From: Amaurobius ferox
Lineage: Eukaryota; Arthropoda; Arachnida; Araneae; Amaurobiidae
Direction: 5' to 3'
DNA length: 64,000 nt
Assembly: GCA_951213105.1 (NCBI GenBank)
Contig: OX578138.1
Span: 65,261,040-65,325,039 of the forward strand
Made by a program: the position numbers and the translations under genes. The notes beneath the pieces are model-generated. The model was given only the letters and a program-made list of their open reading frames with translations, had not been told where the DNA came from and did no database searches. Shown piece by piece: positions 33,683 to 45,620 of this stretch. How positions within the stretch are numbered: position 1 is the stretch's first letter; each line of letters starts with the position of its first letter.

Positions 33683-35799
33683 ACAACAACGATAAACTTG
33701 TTACTCAACTCTTGAAACAAACTGTTAATACTTACAACCTTATACACAAACTAATAAGTAGAGAAGAATAAAAACAACCTGTGCCATTTATTTTATTGCT
33801 ATTGCTTTACTACAACAGATTCGGAATCCTCTTAAGGAAGAAATTCTAAAAGAGGATCAGAGATCTGGAATCTTAATCCCGCATAGTGTGTAACAAGATG
33901 ACAATACAGTGGGAAAATATATTGTTAAGAAACTAAAACCTGATTATGATTAAAAAACAAACAAACAATTGCACAACTGATAATAAAATTAATTCAGTTT
34001 CATCTATAGGATTATAAGAATCTTAAGAGACTGATTAATGCGCCGAAATGGTCAATAATATTTAAAGAGACGGGAAATCAGTTTTAAAGTCTTTAGTACA
34101 ATAAACAAGACATAAAGCTTAATTTATTCTTGTTGGATTGATAACGTAAATTATATTGATGTAATATAATAATGCATAAAGAAGAAAATTAAAGGGAAAA
34201 AGTATATATGCTGTTATATACGTATATGGATAGAAAAGAATAAGTAACTTTTTATGTTTAAAAATGCAAATTTTTGATGAACGGAAAATGTTTTTAAAGA
34301 AATGAAACAATTAAACAGTTAAGGTACGCATTGCTTTTTAAATAGTAAAATCACTCAATTTTAGTTAAAGTAATCCTAGTTTTACTTACCTTATAAAAAC
34401 AAATTGAAAATCTTTGAAAATAACTCACCTGGAAAGAATAAAAAATTCAGTTAATATGAGTTGCAAAATAGCAAAACAGTAATATTACTAACAATATTAA
34501 TAGCAGCTGCAATAACAAAGCAGTCGCATTAACAGTAGCAGTAGTAATAATGCCAGTGACAGTAGTGGTAACACATAGCAATAGCAACAGTAATAATAAT
34601 TATAAACATATATTCAATTTTTTACGATTTTAAATGGGTACTTTATAAAAAAGTGTCAGCTTAAAAATTGTGGATTTGCGCATTTTTTTTTGTTGTAAAT
34701 AAGAAAAGGAATTTGTGAGAAAATTAAAGTTCATTCTGGATGTGCCAAAAGAATCCCAATTTGATTCATAATAAATTTTATTAACTACTTTTATAATCTC
34801 ATTTCCAATTTTATTTTTCTCTAAAGAATTTTGTTAACTCTTTAAGAATAAATAAAATTAGGAATGCCTTCAGAGTCTTTACCAAAAATTTTTAAAGTAA
34901 GAGTAAAAACAGACAGAAACTAAAGCTTTTACATGGTAACATATTTTAAAGCGCAAAATAGTTCACCTGCTAAATTAATTAAATTTACGGGAATATAAAT
35001 ACAAGTAATTAAAAAGAAGTGGGTGTGTAGATATTGTAGCAAAATAATTTTTATAGCTTGGATGGAAATTTTAAGTTTTCAAGTTGATTTTATTTTACGT
35101 TAAAATCAGAAGAAAACCAAACATTTATTTCGAATTTGCAGCATGAATTTCCTATCTGCGTTTGGCACCGTTATAATAAATATATCCCAATCTCCATTTT
35201 TGCACGTTAGAAAAAAAAGCTATTCGTACGTTTTCCAGTTACGACGCAGAAGGTTAAAATCGTTTTCAGACTAAATAACCGTAATTAAATGATTACGCTA
35301 CACGCTTGCAAGTGTGAGTTGTAAGTTTTTTAGAAATAGACACCACGATCACCAACAAACCACATTAATGATTAACTTTTTTTCTGTAGAACAGTAACGC
35401 CTACCCACACGCCTAGGAAACGAGCGTTGAAAATTTGGGGGTGTCATTCTTCAACATAAATGTTTCGGATTTCTTTTTATATTTAACTGCACCGCTTAAT
35501 TGAAGTTTCAATTTCCCAATTAAGAAATTACACTGAAATTGTTTCTCAGGAATGTCTGTTAAAAATATTTAACCAGGGTTTGTTCATTGAGGGAGACGAA
35601 TAACACTTGAGAGGGGGGGGGGGGCTTTTTTTTATTTTCGAGGGTAAGGAAGACGTGAAAAATTCACAAAGAGGGGAAAATCAAATATAGAGGGAAGCCC
35701 GTGATAAATGTTTTTAGGGGAGCCGTTATAAATGTTTAAAGGGGACAAAATTTGTATGGGTGGCTCTGGTTCAATTGTTTTCTTTTTTATTTTCTCTAC
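33683..35799. other. AT-rich stretch with no recognisable gene
   Basis: A G-run lies at about 35612-35625. There are trinucleotide-like GCAGTAGTAATA patches at 34500-34600. No coding sequence or large repeats are seen. Confidence 0.5.
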
Positions 35800-35804
35800 T
35801 ACAT

Positions 35805-35945
35805 GTCGCATATATAAAGGGAAAGAAGTATTGTGATGGGGTCAAAAATCCGACTCTCGGATTTTGATGCATCTACTGGTTATGAGTACCACTGACCACG
35901 AATTGACGATTTTTTCAATTATGGCTTTATGTCTGTGAGCTTGTG
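35805..35945 (-). repeat. Family R1-like 3' end, diverged
   Basis: In reverse complement it reads GACCCCATCACAATACTTC then TTTCCCTTTATATATGCGAC, the R1 terminal layout. The remaining ~100 bp are too diverged to align firmly. Confidence 0.4.
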
Positions 35946-37027
35946 TGCAGGGTAGAGGTCTACAGAAGCTCGAGCCTGGATTTTGGGCTTAATCTCGACC
36001 CGACACACGTGCTTAATCTGGCTAAATTTTTCTTAGAAAGTTTCTGACTGGACCGCGATCGGGTTGGGTTTGGGTCAAGCGGGGCAGAACGAGGTACATT
36101 TTTAACTGATTACAAATGATATTAAAGAAAAATATATGTCAAATTATCAGTAGTGAAGAGTGGAGGTAACTTAGGGAGACATTGTCTATACAAACAAGTT
36201 GGTACTAAGCAATTCTTACTATTTTACACACTTATTGAGAATGCTGGAAGCGTGAAAAAAAGTTTCTTGGCAGGATGTTGTTTGGGCAGACGCTGTCTCA
36301 CCGGATTCCTTCACGTTGTGCTACTACAAATTATTCTTAATTTTCACAACGTGAGCGGAGCTTTTAATAAGCTCCTTTTCACATAATTTTGAGCAAGTAG
36401 TTCGCTCCGATTTATACTGACTAGATATATAAGGAAAAAGGATTGTTCGGACTTCAAAGAATTACTGATTGGATATGGCTCGGGCATTGGATCGAAACAT
36501 GTCTTCGTGTTCGGATAGTGTTACTGTTGGATCGGGCCGGTCTAAGAGGTTGGACCGTCCAGACCTCTAGCGAATGTGGCCAGGAAATTATTTTCTGTCA
36601 AAATCTAGAATTAAAAAAATTTTGAAAAACAATACTTTTTGCATACAATTGCACGAGAAAGTAGTAGTAAAAGGACAAATAAATTGGCTCCCATATCCAA
36701 ATTAATCGTTCTTTCACCCATTTAAACCTAAAAGCATGATGCTATTATGTAAATAAGGGACATACTCTAGTGTTAAATGTCTTACAATTATGTTTCTTTA
36801 AATATTTTTTTCTTTCTTATAACGAGTATTAATGCATCTATTGGAAAAATGAAAATAATGTCGATCCTGTCATCATTAAAGAATTGCAATTTTATAATTT
36901 AGAGCATCACAAATATCTGACGTCATAGGGGCACTATTCAAGTTTTAGCCTATGACCCCTAAAATTGTAAATCCGTTACGTACTCAAGCAAATTTGTTTT
37001 ATCTGAGCTGATGTGAAGAAGAGAAAT
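35946..37027. other. No recognisable gene; moderately GC-rich patches
   Basis: Patches at 35960-36090 and 36470-36580 have higher GC and short direct repeats of GGATCGGGCC/GGGTTGGG type. Nothing can be assigned. Confidence 0.35.
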
Positions 37028-37074
37028 AGAACTAGGAATTATTAAATAGGAATTATTTAATAATTTCTAGTTCT
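37028..37074. repeat. 47-nt near-perfect hairpin
   Basis: A 20-nt arm starting AGAACTAGGAATTATT pairs with the arm ending AATTTCTAGTTCT at 19 of 20 positions around a 7-nt loop. The stem is a little short for a typical pre-miRNA. It may simply be a small palindromic duplication. Confidence 0.7.
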
Positions 37075-39306
37075 ACTTAAGGAAGTTCTATTTTAGGAAC
37101 TGTTTAATTGAAAGTAGAAATTTACTAAGAATGTCGAATTCGGTAATTATACTCGTATAATAAGAAGGAATAAGGACATGCACTTTTACTATAAGTTTAT
37201 TATATAATCAAAATTATTTTTTCCTAATTATCTGCAAGGTTTAATATACAATACTCATATTATTCAAGAAATAAAAAAGTTGAATTTTTAAAAACACTTT
37301 ATTCGATTCTTTTAATCCTAATATACTATTTCGCGTCACGCAAACTGCGATAGCATATAAAGAATGATTCATCTCCATAGACACAATAAAAAAATACCCT
37401 TTAAAAAAAACTGCAAGTTGTTGCGGTTAATTAACAAACAAAACACTTTCCGAAGATAAATGAATAATAAAAAGAATTCTCATATTTCTTCCTCAATTCA
37501 GTTCGCAAAAGCTGCACAACATGTGACTCTCTCACGAAAAGCGTCCAGAACAATAGAGAATAGATGCTCTTGAAAACAGGAGGCGGAAGGAAGAACTCTG
37601 AGAGAAGAAGCAGAAAAAAAAATAAATAAACGTTCGAAAGAAAGAAGGGAAGCATGTGCACACACAAGGAGGATGATTCAATACCGTCTGCTGGGTCGCA
37701 GTCACGCGAATGACCCTCAGACGATCCAGTGGCGGATGGGATAGCCCAGAACATGAAGACGTAGGCGGGGGATGAAATCTAGAGGTTGGGTTTTTTCTAC
37801 CAAGGATTGAAACTTACTGGATTTCAACTGATAACGAGTTCTTTATAAGCAGTGGGATTCAAAAGTATGTCAAATTTTGAAAAGTTGATAGCTCTTCAAT
37901 CGTTACGCAGTTTTCTCAGTATAGCTAACAAAAACACGAAATTCTCATTGGGATGATGGCACTTGGTTACAATTTTCGTTAACTAGAGCACTGGCAATTT
38001 GAGATTAGGGAAACTAGATAACATATAAAAGCAGGGCATGCCTTTATTTCTGTTGGGTATTTTAAGTATGCACATTAAGCAATATTGGGTTATATCTAAC
38101 GTATACTATCGACTTTTTAATATTCACTTACTTTTGTCGTTTTTCATGCATATAAAGGCATATAATTGTATATTATTATTTTATCTTTAATTGTTCTAAG
38201 CATACTGACTTGGTTTAAATGTGTTCGTTTTCAGTGTCACAAAAGAAGCTGTTATATTTCTAATTTTGAATGTTGTAAAGTATTAAATAGCATACATCGT
38301 AGCAATACTAGGAACATACACTAATATCTGAAAATGCAAAAAATGAGTTTTATATAGTAATAATCTAAATTTTGTCCCCTGTCTACAGAATGAAAATCAA
38401 GTACTAGCCATTATTACTTCCTTCGCAATAGATAAAATACTTCGCGACTCACAACTAGTGATGCTGTCTTAAAAAATAGCAGTGTAAAAGAAAAAAAAAA
38501 TTGTTAAAATATAGCTTAATACATCTACTTTTAAATGAAAGAAAGAAAATGCGCTTCAAACAAAATCAGATATCTTAGGAATATCTAAACTTTCAAATTT
38601 ATTTATCTCAAAACAATAATTTTGGACTTAGTTTCTAATTTCCTAGGGTACCCACGTTTTGTTCAAATTATTTTTATATATGTTCCTATAGTTTATTAAT
38701 GTTTATATGCCATATGTGATCTTGCTGCATTAGTATCAGAGCAGAGTTACCAACTGTTTCATATAGCACATATCTCATTCTATAAGTTTTATCTTACTAA
38801 ATGCTTCACAGGCAGTGCATTCTACGACAAGGGTTTAAACGCTGTAAATCCACAGGGTAGGATCATCGCCTGAGGTGAATAAAGATTAAAAATTAAACTA
38901 CATGTCTTCCATTTCAGCTGGAAAATTATCCTCCACTCATTTTTAAATTGTCCTTTATATCCAGCATTTCTATGGGTTTTGATAAAGTATATTTTTCCAG
39001 ATTGTTTATTAGCTCGAGATTAATTTTTTGCTATTCGAGAACCATAAAATATCACAAAAATCAATCACGAAACTCAACTAAATTTAATTTTGAATTTTGC
39101 TTGAAATAGATTGTAGTTTTGTGAGTAAATTAATGCAACTTTTAAAAGTGTTTAATACGTAGTTATGTGTTTTTTGTCCCAAGGTTCCCATGACAGTATG
39201 CATTAAATTGATTGCATTTACTGATTGCATTAAAAATTTAGAGATTACTCTCAACCTTGAAATATGCATTGTTATAAAGTAAATTTGAATAGATGGTATG
39301 AGCATC
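37075..39306. other. AT-rich stretch with no recognisable gene
   Basis: A GC-richer patch at 37650-37760 overlaps a 107-codon minus-strand frame (37754-37431) that is hydrophobic in its middle and unrecognised. I do not call it. Confidence 0.4.
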
Positions 39307-39391
39307 ACATTTTAAAAATTAGTGTGTATAGCACTTTTAAAAATTAGTATGCACCCATTTTTAAAAATTAGTGTGTACCACCTTTAAAAAA
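39307..39391 (+). repeat. ~30-bp tandem repeat, three units
   Basis: TTTTAAAAATTAGTGTGTA, TTTTAAAAATTAGTATGCA and TTTTTAAAAATTAGTGTGTA, each followed by a short variable linker with CACC/GCAC. Confidence 0.85.
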
Positions 39392-39639
39392 TATTCTCCC
39401 TTTGAAAACAGAATTCTAACCTTCCTGGTAACAGAGCAACTAACAAATTGGACATTTATAAACATACAAAATGCAATAATCCTAAGTTTTATATTTTGGT
39501 ATAAGTTTAAATTGTTTTTATTAATATACACGTGGAAGAAAACACACATTTGCATTTGAATGTTATAATTCCAAAAAGCATTTTTCTTAATTTTTTCTCT
39601 CATATTGGATTTCATTTAAATTAACAATTTTCCATGGGG

Positions 39640-39682
39640 TGTTTTTGCACCCCCCTGACTCCCCCCTAAATACGCCAATGAA
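39640..39682 (-). mobile_element. hAT-like terminus (CATTGGCGTA type)
   Basis: In reverse complement CATTGGCGTATTTAGGGGGG is a CAGTGGCGTA-like hAT end followed by the usual G-run. The other end is not located. Confidence 0.3.
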
Positions 39683-40198
39683 GGTTACATGCCCCAACTC
39701 GTAGCACGAAAACTTTTGTGAGATAAGTAAACGAAGTCTAGCTTTGAGATAATGTTGTACCATCAAAATGCGTTTTTAATCATATCTTTATACGCTTAAA
39801 TAACTATAGAGCTCTGATGTTTTAAAAATATTTTCAAACGTTGTTGTTTAGTGCCACCTTCAAAGTCCTATAATAATAATTTCCGAAACACTGTAATAGT
39901 ACAGAACAATAAGAATTGTGGAAATATTTTATAACACAGCCTTTTTTTTGCCTTTTTTTAAACATCAAAATTTAAAATATCGAGTTTTGAATTGTGCTTT
40001 TTAGTAATGGATATACTATACAACACGGCTATTATTTTTAGTGATACACTGCTAAACTTGGAAAAATTATGTTGTTTTTTTACAATTTTTTCATTTTAAA
40101 CTGTAGTATTAAGATTTGAAAGTGGTCAAATTTACTGCGATATTTATTGACATTTTATCGTTTTAAAAGCATAAAAAATTCGATTCTTTAGTATAAGG

Positions 40199-40244
<46 letters not shown>
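40199..40244. repeat. (TA)n microsatellite
   Basis: About 22 uninterrupted TA units. Confidence 0.95.
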
Positions 40245-40251
<7 letters not shown>

Positions 40252-40253
40252 AG

Positions 40254-40930
40254 ATGCCCACTTATTTCGTACAGTCGTACGAATTTTCGGATAAACTGAA
40301 AGTAACATCCCCAGAACTGAAGGTAGAAATCTTTTTCGTAGTACTCCCTCCTAAATTCGACGCTGAATTCACACCAGTCATCATTTATGCATCTTTGCTC
40401 TATCTACGGCCAACTCTGAAAGATAGATGTTTCAAGGAAAATCTGTGAATCGTAAATGGAAAATGAATTAAAAGAAGAAAAAAATGGATTTTGAAATCCT
40501 TAGTGAATTTTACTATCCTATACAAAATTTGATGCTGGCGCCATATCAGTCATCATTTAAGCTATATCCATAGCCGATCCTGATAAATAGATATTGCAAA
40601 GAAAATGTAAATGCTTGAATAGGAAGTGATATCTCCAGAAGTAGAAGTGAAAATCCTTAGTGAAGTCCTTTATTCTTTCTAAAATTTGATACTGAATCCA
40701 TATTAGTTATTATCTAAGCTATACCTATAGCCGATCTTGAGAAACAGATGTTGCAAGGAAAATATAAATGTTTTTAATCGAACGTGATATCTTCAGAGCC
40801 GAAAGGGGAAAGCGTGGATGAAACACCCTATTTCCTCCAGAATTTGATGGTGAATCTACATCAGTAGTCAGATAGCTTTATCTATAGCTATTTTTAGGAA
40901 ATCGATGGCTCTAAAAATTTCTAGTAAAAA
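40254..40930 (+). repeat. Degenerate four-unit tandem repeat, ~160-bp period
   Basis: The block (A)AATT.GA.GCTGAATTC..C..CAGTCATCATTTA.GC recurs near 40352, 40525, 40683 and 40839, followed each time by TATC-ATAGCCGATCYTGA and GATG(T)T..AAGGAAAAT. Unit 1 has a continuous 64-codon frame (40254-40448, ATG start); the other units have lost it. Unit 1 may be the least decayed copy of something once coding, but no domain is recognised, so this is speculative. Confidence 0.65.
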
Positions 40931-41599
40931 TAATAGTGTCGAAAAACTTTTCCCACCATTAATGTTTACCTATTTATATGATGACTAGAAATCTATAAAT
41001 GAATATATGGTAATTAATTATCCTGTTTAAATTGAACTATAACTAAGAGAAATAACTTCATTAGATGAGTATTGCCTATTTTGACCAACAACTCTGATTT
41101 TCTTAATGGACCGACCAGACACACCAACTTTATTCTAAAAGGAAAAAAAAAATCCCTATGACTCATCCAGCTGCTCAATCAAAACAACAATGGCTGACAT
41201 ACTTTGATCAACTTTGCTGCCCACTTCCATCAGGCAGTTCTTTTCAAACTAGCAACAAAAAATCATTCACTTTTATCGTCTGGTCAATTTTTGTTTCTGT
41301 TGACCGAAGTTCTTTCAAACGGTTGAAGTGGTTAGCTGTGGCACAAGAATGGAAAGAATAGACTTTGAGACAAGGAAATAGCATCACGACTTATGTATTG
41401 TGATTAGCAGCACATTCTCACCCAATACACCCATATCGAAATCTCGCATCCTTGAACTGCTGCATATTGAAGTAATTTCTCCATGAATGGCTGCACCCCT
41501 GTACTAGATGTTTTCCCACGGGAACTTTACTGATATTACTTGGTGGAATTATCTGGAGTGTGTGTCTCCATTCGCCTTTCTGATACATTCATATTTCAT

Positions 41600-41850
41600 T
41601 ATAGTTTTTAATTTTTATACTTTTACAGTTTTCCATAGTTTTAAAATTTTATGAAATTTGGTCAATTAAGTTTTAAGTTAGAGTCAGAACACACACACAC
41701 ACATACACACAAACATCATGCTAAAAATATATTTTTCGTGTTCTAGAGGTCCCAAAACGTGTAGATCTGTCGAAAACTCGAGTTGCGATTTTCGGCACGA
41801 TTCTAAATACTTCATATATACTTTACCATGTATTGTAGGGAAAGTAAGAA
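41600..41850 (+). mobile_element. Family R1, 5'-truncated copy, first of a head-to-tail pair
   Basis: Contains TTTTATGAAATTTGGTCAAT, a (CA)n tract at 41689-41715, CGTGTTCTAGAGGTCCCAAA, AACTCGAGTTGCGATTTTCG and the terminal ACCATGTATTGTAGGGAAAG. It passes directly into the start of another R1 copy. Confidence 0.7.
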
Positions 41851-42493
41851 ATCTGACGTGGGCAGCACATGACTTTCGCTACAGACTCAAATTCATTTTT
41901 TCGTTATTTCTTTAATAATTCATTAAATTGAGTTTCATTTCACAATATGACACTGAATTTGCATTTTTAATTCGATTTTTGTTTTTTATTTAGTAACTGG
42001 ACATTTTTCCAAAGGTGGAGTAACAAAAATGCGAAAGAACTAAAATATAGTTACTTCTAGAGTAATGGGGTTGGTCTTATTCTTTTTTCCGTCAAAGATT
42101 ACGTATAAAACAAGCATTTAATGGATGCATTTGAGCATACATAGTCTTTAATTTTAGATTTTAGCGATATTTGCAGGTCATTTCGTAAAATAAATCATGT
42201 TCTTCTTTTCCGAATCGTACCAAAATCTAATCACCACCAGGGTATCTCACAAGTGTGAATATACCAAATTTTGTGAAATTTGGTCAATTAGGTTTTCCAT
42301 AAGAGTGCAAGCCAGCCACAAAACCATCACGCTAAAAATAGTTTTGTCGTGTTTTAGAGGTTCCAAAACGTGTAGATCCGCCGAAAACTCGAGTTGCGAT
42401 TTTCGACACGATTCTAAATACTTTATCTGTCATGATTCTAAATACCTTATCTGTATTCTAAATCCGTTACCATGCATTGTAGAGAAAGTAAAA
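41851..42493 (+). mobile_element. Family R1, second of a head-to-tail pair
   Basis: It begins AAATCTGACGTGGGCAGCAC immediately after the GTAAG end of the preceding copy, without intervening sequence. It ends ACCATGCATTGTAGAGAAAG. Near its end ATTCTAAATA-CTTATCTGT is locally repeated. The (CA)n tract is nearly lost in this copy. Confidence 0.7.
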
Positions 42494-42844
42494 AATGACA
42501 GACGATGTTTTTAGAAAATGCTGCATGAGTCTAGACATCAATTTATGCGATAATGCTTCACGTACTATTAATGAAAGCGACCTGTATGAAGAAATCGATT
42601 TTTTTAAGTCAAGTCTGTTGTGAAAATTTAACAAGCTTAAAGAATTTTGAATGTTTAAAAAACTTATGTGTAATTAATTTGTGATTGATTTTCGATATAT
42701 AAAATTCAATATAAATTATATAAAATTCAATAAAATTCAACTCTTATATAAAATTCAATGATCCAATACTGTTAGTTAAGTGTGACATTTTTATATTCAT
42801 AACAGTAAATTATAAACTTCATTTTTTTTTCTAATTTGCATGGG
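42494..42844. other. AT-rich stretch with short AAAATTCAAT direct repeats
   Basis: TATAAAATTCAAT occurs several times at 42700-42765. No gene is seen. Confidence 0.5.
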
Positions 42845-42896
42845 CTCCTAAAAATATTTTTTGCTCAGAGCCCTGCTTCAGACAGGGGCGGCCCTG
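42845..42896. mobile_element. hAT-like right terminus (GGGGCGGCCCTG)
   Basis: CAGACAGGGGCGGCCCTG matches the end of the 15973-16159 MITE. The left end is not found. Confidence 0.35.
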
Positions 42897-42897
42897 A

Positions 42898-43010
42898 GTG
42901 CAGATATCGACTTTTCACGCTGACGAGCGAACAATAAGCACGAAACGGGTTTATGAATGCTGTTATTTTCGATGGAAGCATAGCCTTAACAATTAGCATC
43001 GAAGTGGAAA
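42898..43010 (+). ncRNA. Hammerhead-ribozyme-like motif, copy B (best core)
   Basis: CTGACGA (42920-42926) and GAAA (42942-42945) are both intact. Stem II is GCGA/GCAC around AACAATAA and is partly broken, whereas copy A keeps GTGC here. Stem III is ACG/GGT with one mismatch, followed by T at the cleavage position. Stem I pairs TTCA (upstream) with TGAA (downstream), plus a G.T closing wobble and one A-C mismatch. The downstream ATGCTGTTATTT..GATGGAAGC is shared with the 24.28 kb fragment. By family knowledge such type I hammerheads with minimal stem III occur in Penelope-like elements and retrozymes. Confidence 0.5.
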
Positions 43011-43816
43011 GCATGCATATTTAAAAAGCAATATCAAAATTCAGCGTTGTTACAATTGATCGACTGTTGGTTAAACTCAATCACGCTTGGTTAGCTGAAA
43101 TGCATTCTTAGACAATTACGTCACGTTATGAGTCATCGTAGTTTATTGACTCGTTAACACACGAGTTGAAGCTGTATGCCACCGAACAGAGATAGCTGCT
43201 CAGGAAGTAGAAGAGATACATGGGATTTTAGAATATTTCATTTTTTTTTCTCAAAGAATAACGTACGCGTATGATTTTCGCGTCATTTAAACATTGTTTA
43301 TCATTCTAAACGAATGATGACAGTTTTAAGATTTTTTTTCTGCACCGTGGAACTTTGTACTAAACACATAATAAAAAAAATCTCTATGAAGAGAAAGAAA
43401 ATACGGCTTAGCAATAACTATTTCTTCGAATACATTACGAAAAGTAAGCACACTCAACCAACAGATATACACTTCTATTTATTAGGTCACTGATCTAATG
43501 GATTACGCAACTTTTAAAACTCAGAAGAGAGATAGCTGAAAAATGGGGTCCTTTGTGAAGTGAAGTCGCTTCGTAGTACATTCTGAAATGAGTTGATTTT
43601 ACCTCCTAAACTTTCTACCCAAATTATAGTGGAAATTTTACTTATTTAAAATAAGAAATAATGCAATGAGAATTTTAAATATGGAATTCTTCTTCTAATT
43701 ATGATTACAATAGCATCTACGTAATAGTTTTTACATAATCTATGTATAACATTTTATATGGGGCAGTAATTAACATGTACTCGTATTAATTTTGTTAAAG
43801 TTTTTGTGTCCACGGT
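43011..43816. other. No recognisable gene
   Basis: ATTGACTCGTTAACACACGAGTTGAAG at 43145-43171 contains arms ACTCGT/ACGAGT. Nothing else can be assigned. Confidence 0.45.
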
Positions 43817-43830
43817 TCACATACATGTAT

Positions 43831-44075
43831 TTTTTTTTTTTTTTTTTTTTTTATCAAATGGCCAGGTACTTTTGCCTTTGTCATTCGCCTATATTACAGC
43901 GGCCAGAGTGTGACCCATTTAGCCGTCCATTGCCCCAGGCGCACCAGAGGGGGCGGATCACATTGCGCCCACAACACAAACATCTATGCCTTACGTGGGG
44001 CTCGAACCCACAACGTGGCTGTCGAGCGATTGCTACGGAAACGTTTGCCTTTGACCACTCGACAACTACGTCGGC
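43831..44075 (-). mobile_element. tRNA-derived SINE (family 3), complete, with poly-A tail
   Basis: On the minus strand the head has an A-box-like GTTGTCGAGTGGTCAAAGGC and the B box GGGTTCGAGCCCCAC at the wider spacing of a class II tRNA (Ser/Leu type). A body with TGATCCGCCCCCTCTGGTGC follows, then a 22-nt A tail (T-run at 43831-43852). Perfect 14-bp target duplications TCACATACATGTAT flank it at 43817-43830 and 44076-44089. The two frames crossing it are artefacts. Confidence 0.85.
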
Positions 44076-44151
44076 TCACATACATGTATATATATACCCA
44101 TACAAACACATACACGCATGCATACGGCGTAAAATTGTGAAACCTAAACTA

Positions 44152-44860
44152 AAAATCTGATGTGAGCAGTACATGATTCATCTGCATCTGATTCATCTTA
44201 AATTCATCTTATCTTTATTTCATTAATAATTAATTAAATTTAGTTTTTTTAATTGCACTAAATAACACGCAATCAATTGAGATAACACTGAATTTACACT
44301 TTTATTTAGCTTTCATTTTCATTTGGTGACTGGACTTATTCTCAAAACCGGCTTATAAAACTAAAATATATCGAGAACGGCTAGTTCTAGAGTAATGGAG
44401 TTGATCTTATTCTTTTCATCGTCAAAAATTACCTGTTAAACAAGTATTTAATTGATATTTTTGAGCATACGTGGTTTTTTATTTTAGATTTTGTCAATTT
44501 TTTGCTGGCTATTTCGCAAAAAAAAAAGCAGGTTTTTCTTTTCCGAATCATACCAAATTCTAAACAGCATCAGGGTCACCCACAAGGGTCACCAACATAT
44601 CTACCAAATTTTATGAAATTCGGTCAATGAATTGAGTTAGAGTTTATACATACATTCCCCAGACAGATAAATAGACAGACAGATACACAGACACACACAC
44701 ACAGATGTCACGTTAAAAATAATTTTTTCGTGTTCTAGAAGTCCCAAAACGTGTAGATAGATAAACGTGTAAATAGCGAAAACTCGAGTTCCGATTTTTA
44801 ACACGATTTCTAATACTTTCCCTATACATTATACCATGTATTGCAGGGAAAGTAAAAAAC
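44152..44860 (+). mobile_element. Family R1, near-full copy
   Basis: Starts AAATCTGATGTGAGCAGTAC, runs through TATCGAGAACGGCTAGTTCT and a (CA)n tract (44690-44702), and ends with the hairpin CTTTCCCTATACAT / ATGTATTGCAGGGAAAG. Relative to copy 2 the stem pair T-A has become C-G, so pairing is kept. Length is shorter because the nested inverted-repeat block is absent. Confidence 0.7.
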
Positions 44861-44980
44861 AAAAATGCAATATCAGGATAGACTCGTGCTTGTCCTCATT
44901 GGTACCTGTGTTCTGCGTTATTTATCTATAGTTAGAAGGCGAAGGTGCTTTTTACTTTCTTTATATACATAGTAGGTACC

Positions 44981-45071
44981 CTGAATCTTCGGACTGACCA
45001 GCCGATACCTTACCTTTTGAGCTATTGGGACAGAACTGAAATCTCATATTTTTGAAGTGGACTCTGCAAAC
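44981..45071 (-). mobile_element. tRNA-derived SINE (family 1), head fragment
   Basis: In reverse complement GCAGAGTCCACTTC, an A-box-like region CAATAGCTCAAAAGG and GGTCAGTCCGAAGATTCAGGG match the 8.9 kb copy. It stops at the start of the B box. Confidence 0.65.
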
Positions 45072-45279
45072 TTTTATATTCTGTTGACTAACGAAGTTCA
45101 GATATAATATCAGTTGAATAAAAAATATATATAACACAAGAGTTCAAATAAATGCTGCCCTACTGTAATTGAAAGTCTATTAGATACGATTTTAGGACCT
45201 AAATTCTTTACCTTTGTGGTTTACCCAAAATTTATTTCATATCGAAACATATTTTATAAAAACAAGATACGGAAGTAAC

Positions 45280-45620
45280 TAGATAGAAAGAGAGGGAGGA
45301 ACGTGCTCGCCAATAAAAGAGAAATAGGATCCAATCTTAAAGAATAAAGTTAAAACTCGCCACAAATCTATCAAAATATACTTCAAGTTGCTAATCCCGG
45401 GGGCTTTTCCAGGAGTCACGTACCAATATCGCGTCCCATCCAAAACTCCAAAATAAACCAATAAGTAGAGGAAGAGAAACAGACTTTCTCGAAATCATTA
45501 AAATGGAACATTTTCTCCGAGAGAAAGTAAGAGGAAATAGAAAACAGGAAAAAGTTGACAGCAGTCCTTTCTTTGTTCCTAGCTCACATACACACACACA
45601 CACATACACACACACACATA
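45280..45620. other. No gene; ends in a (CA)n microsatellite
   Basis: CACACA/CATACA repeats lie at 45588-45619. Confidence 0.5.

Noticed and set aside
43792..44160. 122- and 76-codon frames crossing the T-run
   Set aside because: They read through a poly-T tail and a SINE on the wrong strand.
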